38,822 nucleotides of DNA, from the NCBI GenBank assembly GCA_016182425.1, contig JACPGP010000024.1:1-38822 (forward strand), given 5' to 3'. The DNA is from Candidatus Levyibacteriota bacterium (GTDB lineage: Bacteria; Patescibacteriota; Microgenomatia; Levybacterales; UBA12049). The translations under genes were made by a program, and so were the position numbers. Under the pieces are notes generated by a model. That model was not told where the DNA came from. It made no database searches and saw only the letters and a list, made by a program, of their open reading frames with translations. Of the stretch, positions 35,584 to 38,822 are shown in pieces. How positions within the stretch are numbered: position 1 is the stretch's first letter; each line of letters opens with the position of its first letter.

Positions 35584-36639
35584 ATGGATATATTAATTTT
35601 TGTAATAGCACTGTCAATACTAGTTATTGTTCATGAGTTTGGGCATTATTTTGCGGCAAAATTTACCGGAGTAAAAGTTGAAGAATTTGGTCTAGGGTTG
35701 CCGCCAATGATATGGGGTAAAAAAATTGGCCAAACTATTTGGAGTTTGAACTGGTTGCCGATTGGTGGATTTTGCAAACTGGAGGGGGAGAGCCCTGAGG
35801 ATACCAAAAAAAGTACGACTTCGTTCATGTATAAGAATCCTTGGCAAAAAGGACTGATAGTTTTGGGCGGGGTACTAATGAATATAGTGTTGGCAGTGGT
35901 CATCTTTTCGACAGTGTATACAATTTTGGGTGTACCAACCCAAACAAATAAGGTAAAAGTGATTGGAGTAGTTAAAAATTCGCCAGCAGAAACGGCGGGA
36001 ATTAAGGAAAAAGATTGGGTGTTGTCGGTAAATGATGTTTATATATCAAAGCCGGAAGAGCTAACCAAGGAAGTGATTAAGGATAAGGGTAATGAAACAA
36101 ATCTTTTGATCAATCGTGATGATCAGATACTATCTTTTAAGGTGATGGTTCGTGATAATCCACCGGCAGGTGAAGGAGCAATGGGAGTGGCTATATCAAA
36201 TACGGAAATGACTAAAATTGCTTGGTATGAGTTTTATAAAGGAATTGGAGCCGGGTTTAAAGAGGCCTACTTTTGGGGAAAAATCATACTCGGTGGCGTT
36301 ACTAAAATGATCGGAGGACTGTTGATGGGTAAGGTGCCGTCAGATGTAGCTGGTCCAATAGGAATGTTTGAAGCGACCTCAAGTATAAAAAAGAGTCAGG
36401 GATTTTTGGCGGTGATTCATTTTTTTGGAATTGTGTCGGTCAACTTGGCAGTGGTGAATGTTTTGCCTTTCCCGGCACTTGATGGGGGGAGAATTATATT
36501 TGTACTTTACGAGATGTTTACAAAAAAACGAGCCAATCAAAAGTTTGAGGGTTGGGTGAATAATATTGGGATGATGATTTTGTTGACTTTGATACTAGCG
36601 ATCACAGTTGGGGATGTTGCTAGATTGGTAAAAAGATAA
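35584..36639 (+). CDS. rseP: RIP metalloprotease RseP
   Basis: IVHEFGHYFAAKFTGVKVEEFGLGLPP, PDZ domain, NVLPFPALDGGRI. Confidence 0.93.
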   Translation: MDILIFVIALSILVIVHEFGHYFAAKFTGVKVEEFGLGLPPMIWGKKIGQTIWSLNWLPIGGFCKLEGESPEDTKKSTTSFMYKNPWQKGLIVLGGVLMNIVLAVVIFSTVYTILGVPTQTNKVKVIGVVKNSPAETAGIKEKDWVLSVNDVYISKPEELTKEVIKDKGNETNLLINRDDQILSFKVMVRDNPPAGEGAMGVAISNTEMTKIAWYEFYKGIGAGFKEAYFWGKIILGGVTKMIGGLLMGKVPSDVAGPIGMFEATSSIKKSQGFLAVIHFFGIVSVNLAVVNVLPFPALDGGRIIFVLYEMFTKKRANQKFEGWVNNIGMMILLTLILAITVGDVARLVKR

Positions 36640-36651
36640 TTCGCAATGACG

Positions 36652-38022
36652 TTAGATCTTGGTGAGCTCGATGATAACGGCGGAGTTTGGTTCGAGATAG
36701 ATCATTTCCCGATAATTAGTGGTAGTAGTGATTTTCTTGGTGGTTGACCTGCCCAGATAAGTAGTTGTTTTCATTTGATAAGTACTGGGAATTAGGCTTT
36801 GGATTGTCAGTGGAAAAGTCTCGGCATGGGTACCTCGAGGGTCATAGTTGACTAACAGGATTTGGATTTTTCCTTGATTTTTTGAAGCTAGGGTTGATAC
36901 CCAGGAACCATTTCCAGATGAAGTTAGTTGGTTACCTTCAAGTAAATTGAGAAATTGGAGAGCATAAAAACGAGGTTTTGGTTTTTGACCTTTGCTGGGA
37001 TGGGTAATTAGTCCCCAACCAGATGATTTGTCGGAACGACTGGTGGGTCCGTCAACTGGTTCAAAAGTGAATGCCCGATGAATTTTGCCGGTAAGATTGG
37101 TAGACATAGCCATCAGATGGATTCCGGAAAGCTTGGAGTCGTACCAAGGGTCGGGCTCGGGATTTGGTCCGACTTCGGTAATAATTCTTTCGATATCAAA
37201 ATAGCGTGGATAATCAGAGAGAATTTGATTTAAACTCTCAAAATCTTTGTTGTAATCTTCGATATTTTTACTGTATTTGTGCCAAGAGATAAAATCGAGG
37301 CGAAGATTATTTTTAGTGGCGGTGGCAAATAAAGATTTAATCCAGTTGGCATAGTAGGCGGTGATGGCGGGGCCACCTATTTTAAAATTGGCACCAGGAG
37401 CACCGTCGACAATTGCCCGAGCGGTTTGGATGTATAAAGTCGAATAATTTGGCTCTTTGCCGTAGTGCCAACCACCAAAAAGATCGGGTTCGTTCCAGAC
37501 CTCATAATAAATACCAGTGATTTTTTTCTCAATAGAATAATGATGAGCAGTGGCTTTGACCAAGCCATACCACTGATTCCAATCTTTAGGTGGGCCGGCA
37601 TTTTGGCCATTGGCGGCCATATCATTGGTAGTGTAGGAGATTGATAACATTGGCTTGGCGCCGGTGAGGAGAATACTATTAACCGCTTCGTCAAGACGAC
37701 TAAAATCGTAATTTCCAGGACCATTGTAGACTTTGTAATAGTCGTAGAGATGGTCGATGCGAATTAGTTCTGGGTGGAGAGAACGAACCTGGGAAATGAC
37801 CGGCTTAATCATATCGGCGGGTTCTTCTCCGCCTTGGGATAGATTTTGCCAAAATGATGAGGGTATTTTGCCTTGAGTCTGAGCAGTATCAATGACGATA
37901 TCGGCGGGGGTACCAGCGGCGCCTTTGCGGATATCGAGAACGGTTTTGATGGCTAAAACGATGAAAGGTAGGGCGAGAAGTAAAAGTAAGGTTTTGAACA
38001 ATTTTTGTTTTTGGTGAGGCAT
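36652..38022 (-). CDS. anchored glycoside hydrolase (GH39-like TIM barrel)
   Basis: N-terminal TM; GIYYEVWNEPDLFGGW acid/base motif; RIITEVGPNP nucleophile-like region. Confidence 0.8.
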   Translation of the reverse strand: MPHQKQKLFKTLLLLLALPFIVLAIKTVLDIRKGAAGTPADIVIDTAQTQGKIPSSFWQNLSQGGEEPADMIKPVISQVRSLHPELIRIDHLYDYYKVYNGPGNYDFSRLDEAVNSILLTGAKPMLSISYTTNDMAANGQNAGPPKDWNQWYGLVKATAHHYSIEKKITGIYYEVWNEPDLFGGWHYGKEPNYSTLYIQTARAIVDGAPGANFKIGGPAITAYYANWIKSLFATATKNNLRLDFISWHKYSKNIEDYNKDFESLNQILSDYPRYFDIERIITEVGPNPEPDPWYDSKLSGIHLMAMSTNLTGKIHRAFTFEPVDGPTSRSDKSSGWGLITHPSKGQKPKPRFYALQFLNLLEGNQLTSSGNGSWVSTLASKNQGKIQILLVNYDPRGTHAETFPLTIQSLIPSTYQMKTTTYLGRSTTKKITTTTNYREMIYLEPNSAVIIELTKI

Positions 38023-38110
38023 TATATAAATAGTAGCACAATTGATCTATTGACCCGGTTTGGGAAAAGTGTTTTACTTTTCGTATTAGTACGCATTATT
38101 AAACTTTAGA

Positions 38111-38822
38111 ATGATAAAAATAATTAGAAAGGGAATGGCCTTATTTGGTGAGCAAAAAGGATTGGCCCAAATACCGTTGATGGTGGCTTTGTTATTGATG
38201 GCAGTGGCGGTACCGGCAGTAACAAAGTTATCACAGCAGAATCAAGATAATCGAAATAAGGCGGCTGGGTGTCCAGTCTGTCCTGAGGATTTTCACTGTA
38301 GTTCCAGTACTGGTTATCGTTGCGTTGAGGATGGAACTCCAACAAAAAGACCGCCAACTAAACCCCCGTCTACGAAAACACCTGTAAATAGTCCTAAGCC
38401 ACCGACTTCGAAGCCAATTCCTTCAAATGTGATCTGTGGTTCAAGTGGATGTATTACCAGAACTCCAACAAAAAGACCAACCTCAATTCCAATTCCTTCA
38501 AATGTGATCTGTGGTTCAAGTGGATGTATTACCAGAACTCCAACAAAAAGACCAATCCCGACAGGCTGTACTTGTGTTAATGGAGTTCCTGTCGGTACTG
38601 GATGTGGTGGTGTGGGTGTAGGTGGTGGCTGTCGAGTAACGGCTGTGCCTACCTTGAGACCAACAATTAAAATTTTGCCATCAATCACACCAAAGCCTAC
38701 ATCTTCTGGTAAAACGATTAATGGTGATTTTTGTTATCTTGATGGAGATTGTCTTTCTGGAGTTTGTAGTGGAAATGCACTTTTAGGAAATCGAAAATGT
38801 GTAGCTAAAAAGGTTAATGGTG
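38111..38822 (+). CDS. partial Cys-rich, Pro/Thr-rich surface protein, runs off window
   Basis: ATG 38111, MIKIIRKGMALFGEQKGLAQIPLMVALLLMAVAVPAV then Cys-rich/Pro-Thr-Lys repeats, no stop before 38822; missing from the ORF track. Confidence 0.75.
   Translation, partial: MIKIIRKGMALFGEQKGLAQIPLMVALLLMAVAVPAVTKLSQQNQDNRNKAAGCPVCPEDFHCSSSTGYRCVEDGTPTKRPPTKPPSTKTPVNSPKPPTSKPIPSNVICGSSGCITRTPTKRPTSIPIPSNVICGSSGCITRTPTKRPIPTGCTCVNGVPVGTGCGGVGVGGGCRVTAVPTLRPTIKILPSITPKPTSSGKTINGDFCYLDGDCLSGVCSGNALLGNRKCVAKKVNG
38414..38554 (+). repeat. 75-bp tandem repeat (about 1.9 copies)
   Basis: CCAATTCCTTCAAATGTGATCTGTGGTTCAAGTGGATGTATTACCAGAACTCCAACAAAAAGACCA at 38414 and 38489. Confidence 0.95.

Overview
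The window looks like a chromosomal segment from a Candidate Phyla Radiation bacterium, possibly Microgenomates-like (inference from reduced gene forms, gene content and short repeat families; no search was run). Two ordinary housekeeping blocks flank an accessory region. The left block (about 0.1-16.2 kb) has tRNA-Thr, a MurG/UgtP-like glycosyltransferase, an Rrf2 regulator, a DUF1858 protein, an M50 protease, bL28, fmt/def, an O-antigen-ligase/TPR protein, mreB, a PBP2-like transpeptidase, topA and a VirD4/HerA-like ATPase. The right block (about 32.7-38.8 kb) has rpsB, tsf, frr, an S23/four-helix-bundle gene, rseP, a GH39-like hydrolase and a truncated Cys-rich surface protein. The accessory region (about 16.2-32.7 kb) carries a Phd-like antitoxin, a BrnT/BrnA-like toxin-antitoxin pair with a perfect palindromic operator, an AbiE-like pair and three DUF4143/AAA_14 ATPases. 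Interleaved with these are three apparently foreign transcription units (about 17.6-18.7, 21.5-28.8 and 30.5-31.4 kb). By eye these have higher GC, Shine-Dalgarno starts, long structured leaders and big terminal hairpins. The most novel candidate is the five-gene envelope/secretion cassette at 21874-28618: a degenerate M23-like protein, a polytopic membrane protein with perfect 48-bp Pro-rich repeats, a 3D/double-psi-barrel-like protein, and two large anchored exoproteins of unknown family. A second theme is apparently leaderless promoters, including very short divergent intergenic regions with symmetric -10 elements.
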